Source of the DNA: a virus
Reading direction: 5' to 3' (one strand)
DNA: 26,855 nt
IMG/VR virus record: IMGVR_UViG_3300044825_001410
Coordinates: 1-26,855 of that record
Shown here: in pieces, positions 14,777 to 23,497 of the stretch
Layout of the letters: each line of letters begins with the position of its first letter
How positions within the stretch are numbered: the stretch's first letter is position 1
The notes under the pieces: model-generated
Databases searched by the model: none
The model's input: the letters and a program-made list of their open reading frames with translations, nothing else
Told to the model about the DNA's origin: nothing
Translations under genes and position numbers: made by a program

Positions 14777-15537
14777 GCTACGCAGCCGACACCCCGATCA
14801 CCATCCTGCCGTGGCCGCAGACCCTGCAGCCGAGCCTGATGCAGCTGCACCTGCAAAGCCTGACCGCTCGCTTCACCAGTCCGCTGACGCGCGGCGTGCA
14901 GACGCAGGAATTGCCCGGCGGGCGATTCCGGCTGTCGCTGAATCTGCCGCCGATGCGCGAGGACAAGGCGCGCGAGGCCCGTGCGTGGTTCGCCAAGCTG
15001 CGCGGTGGTGCCGGGCGCTTCTACTTCCGCGCCGAAGTCAACGGCGGAACCATCCCGGCACTGTTCGCCGCCGAGCCTGTCAACACCCGCGCACTGACGG
15101 TCGACGGCGACACGATCACTGCCGACCTGTCCAGCACCCGGCTGACGGCCGATGCGACACAGATCGAATCGCCGTTCAGCGCGGCGGCCACCGGATCTAC
15201 CGCCGACCCGATGGTCATCGAGGCGACCACCACCGCCTACACGGGCGCGGTGGTGGCTGAAGTGGGGCAGCACATCAGTTTCGACGGCGCCAGCGGCTGG
15301 CGCCGCCTGCATGTGCTGACCGAGGACGCTATCGCCGCAGCCGATGGCACCGTGCAATTCACGGTCGAGCCGCCGCTGCGCGAGTTTCCGATGGTCGGCT
15401 CACCGCTGCACCTGTTGTGCCCATCGGGAGTGTTCATGCTGGCCGACGACGACCAGGGCGCGCTGACCCTGCAGCCCGGACGAGTCACCGCGGGCATCAC
15501 GGTCGATGCCATCGAGTCCTACCCGGCGCCAGTATGA
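14773..15537 (+). CDS. Minor tail / distal tail protein
   Basis: A 254-residue beta-rich protein immediately after the tape measure, overlapping it as ATGA. That is the usual place of a distal-tail or lambda M-like protein starting the tail tip. It has short Trp/Pro-containing N-terminal strands (ITILPWPQTLQPS), a segment RFRLSLNLPPMREDKAREAR, and repeated aromatic/valine strands through VGQHISFDGASGWRRLHVL, ending with GVFMLADDDQGALTLQPGRV. I cannot place it in a named family by eye; the role comes from gene order. It has no signal peptide or membrane segment. Confidence 0.72.
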   Translation: MSYAADTPITILPWPQTLQPSLMQLHLQSLTARFTSPLTRGVQTQELPGGRFRLSLNLPPMREDKAREARAWFAKLRGGAGRFYFRAEVNGGTIPALFAAEPVNTRALTVDGDTITADLSSTRLTADATQIESPFSAAATGSTADPMVIEATTTAYTGAVVAEVGQHISFDGASGWRRLHVLTEDAIAAADGTVQFTVEPPLREFPMVGSPLHLLCPSGVFMLADDDQGALTLQPGRVTAGITVDAIESYPAPV

Positions 15538-16088
15538 GCCGCGATCTGGACACCGCCACCGCCGCGCACTCGCAGGGTGCTGTCGTTCGCCCGGTGCTGC
15601 TGGTCGAGCTGGACTATCCCGACGGCATGGTGCGCTGTTGCTCGGCCGATCAGTCGATCACCTGGAGCGGGCAGACCTATCTGGCCGTGGGCGCCATGGG
15701 TGCCGTCAGCGCCGTGCAGGAGGGCACCGAGGCGCAGAGCTACGGTGTCACGCTCAGCCTGTCCGGAGTGCCTGGCCGATGGGGGCGCTACCTGATCGAC
15801 CAGCAGGTGCAGGGGCGCTCGGCCGTCATCCGGCTGGCGTTCCTGAATGCAGGCTGCCAACTGATCGGCGAGCCGCTGCCGGTGTTTGTGGGGCGCATGG
15901 ACACGCAGGACATCAGCGTGGGCGAGGACACCAGCGTGCAGGTCGCGCTGGAGTCGCTGCTGGTCGACTGGGAGCGCAATTGCAGTCGGCGCTACACCGA
16001 CGTGGACCAGCGCGCGCGCTGCCCGACAGACCGCGGGCTTGAATACGTCGCGGCCACGGCCAACGCAGAGTTCCACTGGGGCGGATGA
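15534..16088 (+). CDS. Tail-tip hub-like protein (DUF2163/lambda L-like)
   Basis: A 184-residue protein in the slot of lambda L and of the DUF2163 hub protein of gene transfer agents. It contains the typical ITWSGQTYLAVGAMGAV motif, a beta block YGVTLSLSGVP, and FVGRMDTQDISVGEDTS, then a Cys-containing end NCSRRYTDVDQRARCPTDRG and a final WGG. Six cysteines are spread along the chain. Lambda L holds an iron-sulfur cluster, but the pattern here is not close enough to claim one. It overlaps both neighbours by one to four bases. The NlpC-like protein and the J-like protein follow, as in GTA-type tail tips. Confidence 0.76.
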   Translation: MSRDLDTATAAHSQGAVVRPVLLVELDYPDGMVRCCSADQSITWSGQTYLAVGAMGAVSAVQEGTEAQSYGVTLSLSGVPGRWGRYLIDQQVQGRSAVIRLAFLNAGCQLIGEPLPVFVGRMDTQDISVGEDTSVQVALESLLVDWERNCSRRYTDVDQRARCPTDRGLEYVAATANAEFHWGG

Positions 16089-16486
16089 TGAGGGCGCCTG
16101 GATGGGAGCAACGTCTGCACGCGCTGATTGACCAGCGGCGCTCGGTGCCGTTCGCGTGGGGGCGGGCTGACTGCTGCCAGCTGGTGCTCGATGCGCTGCA
16201 GGCGCTTCGCGGTGAGCGGCCGCAGGTCAGACCCTACCGCAGCGAGCGCGGCGCCTTGCGTGTGCTCGAGCGGCTCGGCGGCCTGCCGCAAGCCGCGGCC
16301 GCGCTGGTCGGCGGCGAGATCCCGCCCGGTCACGCACAGCGCGGCGACGTGGTGCTGATCCCGGCGCCCGCGTCGCACTTCAGGCGCGCGCTGGCTGTCT
16401 GTGCTGGTGGGTATGCCTACGCGCAGGGCGCCGATGGCCTGGTGCAAATCCCGCGCAGCCACTGGCTGCGGGCGTGGAGGGCCTGA
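16085..16486 (+). CDS. NlpC/P60-like tail-tip protein (DUF6950-like)
   Basis: A 133-residue protein in the place where siphophages carry the tail-tip peptidoglycan hydrolase. It has the family block VPFAWGRADCCQLVLDAL, where Cys30 aligns with the catalytic cysteine of NlpC/P60 enzymes, and later RGDVVLIPA and LAVCAGGYAYAQGADGL. The histidine normally found at the start of the following beta-strand is not in its expected place; the nearest is in ASHFRRAL. The protein may therefore be structural or only weakly active. ATG occurs at both 16085 and 16088, and neither has a good Shine-Dalgarno match. The stop overlaps the J-like gene by one base. Confidence 0.82.
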   Translation: MMRAPGWEQRLHALIDQRRSVPFAWGRADCCQLVLDALQALRGERPQVRPYRSERGALRVLERLGGLPQAAAALVGGEIPPGHAQRGDVVLIPAPASHFRRALAVCAGGYAYAQGADGLVQIPRSHWLRAWRA

Positions 16487-18519
16487 TGCCTCAAGTCGCA
16501 GTTGTCGCTGCTGCTTACTTCGCGTCCACGGCGGTGGAGGCCGCGTTCATCTTTACCGGGGTCAGCGCCACCACGATCAGCGTAGTTTCGGCCGCTGCGG
16601 GAGCCGCGGTTCTGGTCGGAGGGTCGGCGCTGCTGGCGCGCGACCCCGAGCTGCCATCGCAGCAGCGCACATCGGTCATCCGCCAGGCCGCCGCCCCGCG
16701 CCGGCTGATCTACGGCGAGGTACAGGCCGGCGGCGTGCTGGCCTGTCCGCCGCTGGCCAGCACCAGCAACCGCAAGCTGGCCAATTTGGTGATCATGCTC
16801 GGCGACGGCCCGATCGAGTCGGTCGACGCGGCATTCTGGATCGGCGAACTGCCATCTACCGACAGCCGATTCGACGGCCTGGTGCAGACCAGCTGGAACC
16901 TCGGAACCGACGACCAGCCCGCGCTGGCCTCGATGATCGCCGAGCGTGCAGACGTCTGGACGACAGACCACAGGCTGGCCGGCATCGCCCATGGGCACAT
17001 CCGGCTGGAGTGGGACGCCAATGCGTTTCCGCAGGGTCTGCCGAATTTGCGATTCCTGGTGCGCGGCCGTCTGCTGTACGACCCGCGCACCAGCACGACC
17101 GCCTGGAGCAACAACCCGGCGCTGGTGATGCTGGACTACCTGCGCAGCCCGCTCGGCCTGCGCTGCCCCGATGAGCTGATCGACTTCGATGCCTTCTCTA
17201 CCGCGGCCAGCGTCTGCGATGAGGCCGTGGCCAGCGCCGACACCGCGAACGAGGTCGACGGCCTGCCGGGCTACGTCAAGCGCTACACCTTCGACGGCGT
17301 CATTGACCTGAGCGCCGGCCGTGCGTCGATCCTGGAAAGCATCGAACAGGCCTGCGCCGGGAAGCTGACATTCAGCGCGGGCCAGTACCGCCTGCACGTC
17401 GGCGCCTATGCCGAGCCGCACGAGCTGACGCTGACCGAGGGCATGCTGCGTGCGCCCTTCACCTTCCGCCCGCAGCCTACCCGGCAGACGCTGTGCAACC
17501 TGATCACCGGCACCTACATCGAGCCGCGCCAGGACTGGCAAGACGTGGACTACGAGCCGCAACGCGACGAGGACGCGATCACCGCCGACGGCGACGAGAT
17601 CGTGCAGGCACAGGCCTACAAGTACACGACCACCGGGGCCATTGCCCAACGGCTGGCCAGGCAGGCATTGCGCAAAGTGCGCAACAGCGCCACGCTGTCG
17701 GTGCAGTGCAACTGGGCGGCGCTGAGCTACCGGATCATGGACGTGGTCCGCGTGGATCTGCCAGAGGCCGGCATCGAGGGCGATACCTACCGCGTCATCG
17801 GCTGGAGCATCGCCGAGGGCGGCGGTGTGGATCTGTCGCTGTCGCGCGAGTCGGCTGACGACTACGCCTGGACCGCCGCCGACGAGGTGCTGGTGCAGGA
17901 CGTGGTCAAACCCGACAGCGGCACCAGCTCGGCGCCTGATGCCGTCACCAGCCTGGCCGTGAGCGGTGCCCCGCGCCTGGCCGACTACGGCACCGTGCCG
18001 CTGCTGTCGGCCACCTGGGATGCGATCGAGGACTTCGGCGAGCCGAGCTATGAGGTGCAGTGGAAGCTCAGCACCGACGCCGAATACAACCGCGGCGAGA
18101 CCGTGACGACCACGCAGTGGGAAACGCTGTCTGTCGTCGCCGACACGGAATACGACGTGCGGGTACGCGCCGTCATGGGCGGCACCCTGCGCAAGAGTGA
18201 ATGGGCCGAGGTCCTTGCCACGCTGGTGCAGAACGACACCAGCGCGCCGGGCGTGCCGACATCGCTGAGCGTGACGGGCTCGGGCCTGCTGACGATCGGC
18301 TGGACCACGCCGAGCAGTGACGACTTCAAGACCAGCCGCGTCTACATCAACACCTCGGCCACGCCTGTCGGCGCCACGCTGCTGCAGTCGATCAACGGAC
18401 TGGCAAGCACGGCCTACACCACCACGCACACGCCCGGCGCCACGCGCTACTACTACGTGGCCGCGGTCGATCGCACGGGCAACGAATCCGCACTCACCTA
18501 TGCCGGCTCCGGCAGTTAA
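16486..18519 (+). CDS. Tip attachment protein J-like, with two C-terminal FN3 domains
   Basis: The 677-residue central tail-tip protein, which forms the baseplate hub. GGAGG (16476-16480) stands five bases before ATG 16486. Residues 1-50 are hydrophobic and alanine-rich (TTISVVSAAAGAAVLVGGSA), as in this family. Residues about 60-450 match the Phage-tail_3 type (RRLIYGEVQAGGVLACPPL; GHIRLEWDANAFPQGLPNL; TFRPQPTRQTLCNLITGTYI). Two fibronectin type III domains follow, at about 484-580 and 588-675, seen from their repeated P-x-x-V-T-S-L start and ATRYYYVAAVDRTGN ending. It is much shorter than lambda J; host-range domains may instead lie in the downstream fibre and accessory genes. Confidence 0.9.
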   Translation: MPQVAVVAAAYFASTAVEAAFIFTGVSATTISVVSAAAGAAVLVGGSALLARDPELPSQQRTSVIRQAAAPRRLIYGEVQAGGVLACPPLASTSNRKLANLVIMLGDGPIESVDAAFWIGELPSTDSRFDGLVQTSWNLGTDDQPALASMIAERADVWTTDHRLAGIAHGHIRLEWDANAFPQGLPNLRFLVRGRLLYDPRTSTTAWSNNPALVMLDYLRSPLGLRCPDELIDFDAFSTAASVCDEAVASADTANEVDGLPGYVKRYTFDGVIDLSAGRASILESIEQACAGKLTFSAGQYRLHVGAYAEPHELTLTEGMLRAPFTFRPQPTRQTLCNLITGTYIEPRQDWQDVDYEPQRDEDAITADGDEIVQAQAYKYTTTGAIAQRLARQALRKVRNSATLSVQCNWAALSYRIMDVVRVDLPEAGIEGDTYRVIGWSIAEGGGVDLSLSRESADDYAWTAADEVLVQDVVKPDSGTSSAPDAVTSLAVSGAPRLADYGTVPLLSATWDAIEDFGEPSYEVQWKLSTDAEYNRGETVTTTQWETLSVVADTEYDVRVRAVMGGTLRKSEWAEVLATLVQNDTSAPGVPTSLSVTGSGLLTIGWTTPSSDDFKTSRVYINTSATPVGATLLQSINGLASTAYTTTHTPGATRYYYVAAVDRTGNESALTYAGSGS

Positions 18520-18528
18520 GGACGAATC

Positions 18529-20349
18529 ATGACCGACGTAGTCAACGTAGGCACCAGCGCGAACAGCGGCACCGGCGATACCCTGCGCGCCGCATTCCAG
18601 GCCATCAACACGAAATTCGACCTGCTGGACGCGCAGGCTGCATACAACGCCAGCCTGTACACCAACCGCGGCAACTGGTTGACGGCAACGGTCTATGCGC
18701 TGAACGACTTGGCGGTGCAGTCCAGCATCGTCTACGTGGCCACCACGCCGCACACCAGCGGCACATTCGCCACGGACTTGGCCGCAGGTAAGTGGGCCGT
18801 CCACCAGGGCATTACCGCAGCCGAACTGATGGACGACACCGGCGCTGGCCTGGTGGGCTTCGACGCGGGCGCTGGGTACAGCAACGGCACGGTCGGCTCG
18901 CGGCTGGCCGGGGTGTTTGCGACCGACTCTTATGCGACCTTTGCCGATGCGATCACCGCCGCAGACAACGCCACGCTGCGCATCAACAGCGCGATTGTCG
19001 TCGCGGCCAACACGAGCATCCCGGCCACGGTCGACGTCGAGGTGGTGCGGCCCGGTGCCATCTCGGTCAACAGCGGCGTCACGCTGACGATCAACGGCGC
19101 ATTCAAAGCCGGCCAGCGGCAGATCTTCAGCGGGTCGGGCTCGGTGGTATTCGGCAACGGGTCGCGCGCCATCAGCCCGCGGATCTGGTTTGGCACCTCG
19201 GGGGCTGTGTACGACACGCGCCGCACCGTGCTGCAAACCGACGGCGACACCACCGGCCCGGTGCACGCCTACGAGGACAACAACACGCTGGCGATGACGC
19301 ACACCAGCGCGGCCAACTACAACGCCTACGCATCCTTCGACGCCAACCCAGCCATCACCGGCGCGGGCGCTTACGACCACCACGTCAGTTTTCAGGCGCG
19401 GCCCACCTACTCGGGCAGTAACTCGATCTGGTCGCGCTGGGACGGCTTCAACTTCCTAGGCACGCACTCAGGCAGCGGCACCGTGGCTGCAATGCGCGGG
19501 GTGCACATCCAGGACCCGCTCGGCAGCGGCGTCATCACCGCCCTGTATGGCATCTTCGTGCAGAAGCTGACCCGCGGCGCCGAGTCGTGGGGCATCTACT
19601 GCGCCACGCCGGCCAACACCATCAGCGTGGGCGGTGGCGAGGCGGCCTCCTGGTTGCTGCGTGGCAACGGACAGACCGGCGGCTATGGCCTGTCTCTGCA
19701 GTCGCGCACCGACAGCTCGGCGCACGTGCTGCAGGTCGCCAATTCTTGGCTCGGCTTCGGCACGAACAACGCTTACCAGGGATACATCACCGCGGCGGGG
19801 CTGTGGAAGATCAGCACCAGCATCGCCGACGTGCTGTCGAGCAATCAGAAGCTCGAGGTCGAGGGCACCGGGGCGGCCACGTTCAAGGCCACCGGCGGCG
19901 CCACGGTCGGCGCGGTGCTGAACTGGCATGCGGCGACCACCGGGAACAACCTGTTTGAGGCGTTCTACACAGAGGGCACGGCCACGCTGCGCGGGTCGAT
20001 CGACTTCAACCGCGGCAGCCTGGTGACCCGCTACAACACGACGTCGGACGCCGCGCTCAAGACGGTGCTAGGCGACGCCCCGCCGGAGGCCTCCACTGCC
20101 ATCCTGGCCTCCACCCGGATGCGTGAGTACACATGGAAGGCCGACCCGACACAAAAGCCGCAGATCGGCGTGATCGCGCAGGAGCTGCACCAGACCTTCC
20201 CTGGTGCGGTGTCGGTCGGCGACAAGAAGCGCCCCTGGGCGGTGGACAAGACTGCCTTCACTTTCCACCTGATCGCCGGCTGGCAGCAGCATCAGCGAGA
20301 GATCGCCGAGCTGCGCGCCGAGATCGATGCGCTCAAGAGGCGCGGGTAA
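18529..20349 (+). CDS. Tail fibre with intramolecular S74 chaperone domain
   Basis: A 606-residue trimeric-fibre candidate. The N-terminus VNVGTSANSGTGDTLRAAFQ is a known virion-attachment motif of fibre and baseplate proteins. Residues about 130-220 resemble the beta-helix entry domain of tailspikes (TINGAFKAGQRQIFSGSGSV). A long Ser/Gly/Thr-rich beta region follows. The C-terminus is a Peptidase_S74/endosialidase-type chaperone with the dyad TTSDAALK (Ser506, Lys511), then YTWKADPTQKPQIGVIAQEL and a final coiled coil REIAELRAEIDALKRR. This domain trimerises the fibre and then cleaves itself off before Ser506. AAGGA at 18518-18522 supports the start. Confidence 0.9.
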   Translation: MTDVVNVGTSANSGTGDTLRAAFQAINTKFDLLDAQAAYNASLYTNRGNWLTATVYALNDLAVQSSIVYVATTPHTSGTFATDLAAGKWAVHQGITAAELMDDTGAGLVGFDAGAGYSNGTVGSRLAGVFATDSYATFADAITAADNATLRINSAIVVAANTSIPATVDVEVVRPGAISVNSGVTLTINGAFKAGQRQIFSGSGSVVFGNGSRAISPRIWFGTSGAVYDTRRTVLQTDGDTTGPVHAYEDNNTLAMTHTSAANYNAYASFDANPAITGAGAYDHHVSFQARPTYSGSNSIWSRWDGFNFLGTHSGSGTVAAMRGVHIQDPLGSGVITALYGIFVQKLTRGAESWGIYCATPANTISVGGGEAASWLLRGNGQTGGYGLSLQSRTDSSAHVLQVANSWLGFGTNNAYQGYITAAGLWKISTSIADVLSSNQKLEVEGTGAATFKATGGATVGAVLNWHAATTGNNLFEAFYTEGTATLRGSIDFNRGSLVTRYNTTSDAALKTVLGDAPPEASTAILASTRMREYTWKADPTQKPQIGVIAQELHQTFPGAVSVGDKKRPWAVDKTAFTFHLIAGWQQHQREIAELRAEIDALKRRG

Positions 20350-20392
20350 TCGCACACCAGCCTAACCCGATCTTCAACAGAAGGACGCCACC

Positions 20393-20857
20393 ATGGCAGC
20401 AGGAACATTCACCCTCTACCGCGCGAATCTCGATGATCTGCGCATTCAGGATCTGGTCGGCGCCACCGTCAAGGTGGCCCTGGTCACGTCCAGCTACACG
20501 CCCAATGCCGCCAACAACGGGCACAGTTTGTGGTCGGATGCCAGCAGCAACGAAATCGCCAACGGCAACGGGTACAACACCGGCGGCGTGACACCGGGAT
20601 CGTTGACGACATCGCTGGTCACCAACGGCCATAACTTCGACTCAGCAGACCCGAGCTGGACAGCCAGCGGCGGAAACATCCCGGCCTGGCGCTATGCCGT
20701 GATGTACGTCAGCGGGTCGCTGTGGGGCAAGACCAACCCGCTGATCGGGTACTTCCTCGGCGACAACACCCCGGCCGATGTCCCGGCAACCACCAGCGGC
20801 AACCCGCTGACCATCACCGTGCCGGCCGCTGGTTGGTTCGACATCACGCAGGCTTGA
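20393..20857 (+). CDS. Conserved phage virion/tail accessory protein
   Basis: A 154-residue protein beginning AAGTFTLYRANLDDLRIQDL and continuing with VKVALVTSSYTPNAANNGHS, NEIANGNGYNTGG and AWRYAVMYVSG. I recognise this pattern as a widespread small phage structural protein without assigned function, usually found beside fibre genes. It is beta-rich with no catalytic motif or membrane segment. AAGGA (20381-20385) seven bases before the ATG supports the start. A 43-base gap from the fibre stop contains only this ribosome binding site. It probably contributes to the tail tip or fibre assembly. Confidence 0.78.
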   Translation: MAAGTFTLYRANLDDLRIQDLVGATVKVALVTSSYTPNAANNGHSLWSDASSNEIANGNGYNTGGVTPGSLTTSLVTNGHNFDSADPSWTASGGNIPAWRYAVMYVSGSLWGKTNPLIGYFLGDNTPADVPATTSGNPLTITVPAAGWFDITQA

Positions 20858-20859
20858 CC

Positions 20860-22113
20860 GTGTTCGCACTGAACGGCCCTAACCCTCGGCGGGGTGTTCC
20901 TGCCGTGGCGCCGCTTGAAACCTTCCAGATTGCCGCTGACGGCATTTGGACATGGTTTACAGACCCGCGCGCCCGTGTGGTGGGGGATCAACTGTTCACG
21001 ATGGCGGTGGACAGTGCCGGAACATGCCGCATTCACGCTACCGACTTGACCGACGCAACGACCTCCTCGTTTTCGCTGTCATCGACAGGGCTGGAGATTG
21101 ACGACCACAACAACGGCAGTATCAACGTGCTGTCCAATGGCAAGCTGCTGGCGTTCTATGGAAAGCACAACGACGACTACTTCCGCTATCGAGTCAGTTC
21201 GTCGGCGGGCGATATCAGTGCGTGGAGCGCGGAGCAGGCGCGAGGCACCGCGCAGGGTCCATACAGCTACCCCAACGCATTTCAATTTGCCAACGCAGGC
21301 ACATCGCGCTGGTTCCTGTTCTACAGGCAGGGCAGCGGTGGAGGGGCGGCGCCGTCGCTGAGCTATCGCACATGCGACGACATCGAGACCTTCCCGGCAA
21401 CCACATGGTCATCGGAGGTGGATGTCTACTTCATGACCGGGTACACGCCTTACTGGAAGCTCGCCCACGATGGCGAAAACCGCTTGCACGTGGTCTGTAC
21501 GAACATTCATCCTGTTCAGGGGCAGTCGAGCATCTATCACTTCTACATCGACTGCGACGGCTCGGGAGTGCTGCACTACTACCAGAGCGACGGCACCGAA
21601 ATCACATCGCCTCCGTTCGTGGCTTCTGAGTTCACGCCGGTCTATGACGGCAGCACTACGAAGGCGTGGATTTCCGACATCACCATCGACAACAACGGGC
21701 ATCCGCGCGTGCTGTGGATGAAGTACCCAGGCAACAATGGGTCGGCCATTGAATACTGGCACGCGCGATGGACAGGATCAGCCTGGACGAATCACAAGAT
21801 CACCGACGACGGCGCGGGACTCTACAGCCCTGAGGTGTACTACCACGGTGGCATGTGCTTCGACTCCACCAACCCCGCTGCGGTGTTCCTGTCTGCGCCC
21901 GTATCCGGCAAGCGGCAGATCCAAGAATGGCGCACTTCTGACAGCGGGGCCACCTGGGCGCAGCATCGGGCCATCACCACGGACAGCGCCAGCGGGCAGC
22001 GCCTGCGGCCGTACTCGCCGCGCGATCACGATGCCCGGCTTTCTGTTATCTGGTTTGAGGGCACCTACACGACCTTCACCAGCTACAGCACCAAAGTTAT
22101 GGGGGCCGGCTAA
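20860..22113 (+). CDS. BNR-repeat beta-propeller protein (putative glycan binding)
   Basis: A 417-residue protein with the repeated aromatic/Asp/Gly strands of a sialidase-like beta-propeller (BNR_4-like). One clear Asp box, SDSGATW, is at about residues 360-366. Weaker blades are visible at NNGSINVLSNGKLLAFYGKH, RWFLFYRQGSGG, PYWKLAHDGENRLHVV, DITIDNNGHPRVLWMKYPG and TNPAAVFLSAPVSGKRQIQE. GTG 20860, two bases after the preceding stop, is the likely start; TTG 20854 is an alternative. Codon use is visibly less GC-rich than in the head genes. It probably binds host glycans, and enzymatic activity is not demonstrated by the residues I can see. It overlaps the next ATG by one base. Confidence 0.75.
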   Translation: MFALNGPNPRRGVPAVAPLETFQIAADGIWTWFTDPRARVVGDQLFTMAVDSAGTCRIHATDLTDATTSSFSLSSTGLEIDDHNNGSINVLSNGKLLAFYGKHNDDYFRYRVSSSAGDISAWSAEQARGTAQGPYSYPNAFQFANAGTSRWFLFYRQGSGGGAAPSLSYRTCDDIETFPATTWSSEVDVYFMTGYTPYWKLAHDGENRLHVVCTNIHPVQGQSSIYHFYIDCDGSGVLHYYQSDGTEITSPPFVASEFTPVYDGSTTKAWISDITIDNNGHPRVLWMKYPGNNGSAIEYWHARWTGSAWTNHKITDDGAGLYSPEVYYHGGMCFDSTNPAAVFLSAPVSGKRQIQEWRTSDSGATWAQHRAITTDSASGQRLRPYSPRDHDARLSVIWFEGTYTTFTSYSTKVMGAG

Positions 22114-22766
22114 TGGCGCAATTTGCATCTGCCACCTTTACTGGCTCCAACGGCACAGAGCTGTCAGCCGCAGACTCCAACTGGTCGAAGTTCAGAACCT
22201 GCGACAACGCGGTGATTCAGAACAACAGGGGCGCGTCATCTTCAAACATCACGCCACCCTCATACAAGCACAGCGGCACGCCAGCATCAGCAGACTATGA
22301 GGTTGCGGCGGATTTCTACATGGTAGATGTGGACACTACGGTTTCCGCTGGCGTTTGCGCCCGAATTGTTGACGGGCAGTTAACGTGCTATTGGGCTCGC
22401 TACAGGCGCGGCACTGGGTGGCAATTGTTCCGCTACAACTCGGGCACGGCGACGCAGCTAGGCAGCACTTATGCAGAAACCATCGGCGCCGGGTCAACGC
22501 GCCGAATCAGGCTGCGCTGCGTCGGCAGCGTTATCAGTGTTTACCGTGACGCTGAGACGAGTCCGATCATTTCCGTGACCGACGGATCGCCGCTTTCGTC
22601 GGCGGGGTACGCCGGCATCTTGACAACCAGCACGACCACGACCGGGCCGCATCTGGACGACTTCAGCGCCGACGACATTGGCGGTGGTGGTGGCGGCTCT
22701 AACGTCCCGCTGAACGTCTTGGTTCCCGCGCAAGGCATCTTCTTAACTTCGGCCTTCGGGCGCTAA
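22113..22766 (+). CDS. Lectin-like (concanavalin/LamG jelly-roll) accessory protein
   Basis: A 217-residue protein with jelly-roll features: FTGSNGTELSAADSNWSKFR at the start, YEVAADFYMVDVDTTVSAG, YWARYRRGTGWQLFRYNSG, TRRIRLRCVGSVISVYRDAE and SAGYAGILTTS followed by HLDDFSADD. This order is typical of LamG/concanavalin-like carbohydrate-binding domains in phage and bacterial surface proteins. A poly-glycine linker then leads to a short hydrophobic end LNVLVPAQGIFLTSAFGR, possibly an attachment tail. Base composition is more AT-rich than in the structural genes, suggesting a recently acquired module. No hydrolase residues are recognised. It is coupled to the beta-propeller gene. Confidence 0.7.
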   Translation: MAQFASATFTGSNGTELSAADSNWSKFRTCDNAVIQNNRGASSSNITPPSYKHSGTPASADYEVAADFYMVDVDTTVSAGVCARIVDGQLTCYWARYRRGTGWQLFRYNSGTATQLGSTYAETIGAGSTRRIRLRCVGSVISVYRDAETSPIISVTDGSPLSSAGYAGILTTSTTTTGPHLDDFSADDIGGGGGGSNVPLNVLVPAQGIFLTSAFGR

Positions 22767-22777
22767 GGAGCACACAC

Positions 22778-23497
22778 ATGGCATCGACTGACGCACTACC
22801 CGTTCCCCGCAAGAACGCGGCCTACCGCGTGACCTTCGGCATTTTCAAGAACGACGGCACGCTGATCACAGGCGCGACCGGGCTGGACTCCGAGGTGTCG
22901 AAGGACGCCGGCACCTTTGCCGACTGCACCAACGAGGCGACCGAGATTGCCACGTCGAGCGGCATCTACTACCTGGACCTGACCAGCACCGAGATGAATG
23001 CCGACACGGTGGCGATTCTGGTGAAGTCAAGTAGCACCGGCGCGGTGCCTGTGGTGCTGTCGCTGTACCCGCAGGAGGCCGGCGATATTCAGGTGAATAC
23101 GACCTACTGGAGCGGCACGGCGGTGGCTTCGCCTGACACTGCCGGCTATCCGAAGGTGACGATCAAGAGCGGCACCGGCACCGGCGAAGTCTCGCTTTCG
23201 TCGGGCCGCGTGGCAGTGCAGGCAGGCATCCGCAAAAACCAAGCGCTGGCGAACTTCCCGTTCCTGATGACCGACAGCACGAACCACAACCCGCTGACCG
23301 GGTTGACGGTCACTGCGACCCGCAGCATCGACGGCGCAGCGTTCGGCAGCGGCACGATTGCCAACATGACCGAGGTTGCAAACGGCATTTACCAGTGCGA
23401 CCTGGGGGCTGGTGACTTGAACGGAGACACCATCGTTCTACGGTTCACCGGCTCGGGTGCTGACGACCTGTTCGTGACCCTCGTCACCGAGCCTTGA
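22778..23497 (+). CDS. Virion-associated protein with a duplicated beta-sandwich
   Basis: A 239-residue protein starting DALPVPRKNAAYRVTFGIFK, preceded by a strong AAGGAG (22765-22770) seven bases upstream. Residues about 19-97 and 160-239 look like two copies of one domain: both have xTGxT near the start, a central GIY (SGIYYLDLTSTEMNADTVAI and NGIYQCDLGAGDLNGDTIVL) and end in a valine strand plus P. A linker (IKSGTGTGEVSLSSGRVAVQ) separates them. Similar Ig-like proteins occur in phage tail and baseplate clusters. No specific function can be named. The stop overlaps the next ATG by one base. Confidence 0.72.
   Translation: MASTDALPVPRKNAAYRVTFGIFKNDGTLITGATGLDSEVSKDAGTFADCTNEATEIATSSGIYYLDLTSTEMNADTVAILVKSSSTGAVPVVLSLYPQEAGDIQVNTTYWSGTAVASPDTAGYPKVTIKSGTGTGEVSLSSGRVAVQAGIRKNQALANFPFLMTDSTNHNPLTGLTVTATRSIDGAAFGSGTIANMTEVANGIYQCDLGAGDLNGDTIVLRFTGSGADDLFVTLVTEP

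Noticed and set aside
16417-19383. A 988-codon open frame on the minus strand opposite the tail-tip and fibre genes
   Set aside because: Its translation is Val/Gly/Ala/Arg/His-rich without domain pattern, and the plus strand has clear families there. It is an open antisense frame caused by GC-rich third positions.
20860-22113. Active sialidase
   Set aside because: Only one clear Asp box is visible and no arginine-triad or FRIP-like motif could be identified, so only the beta-propeller fold is claimed.
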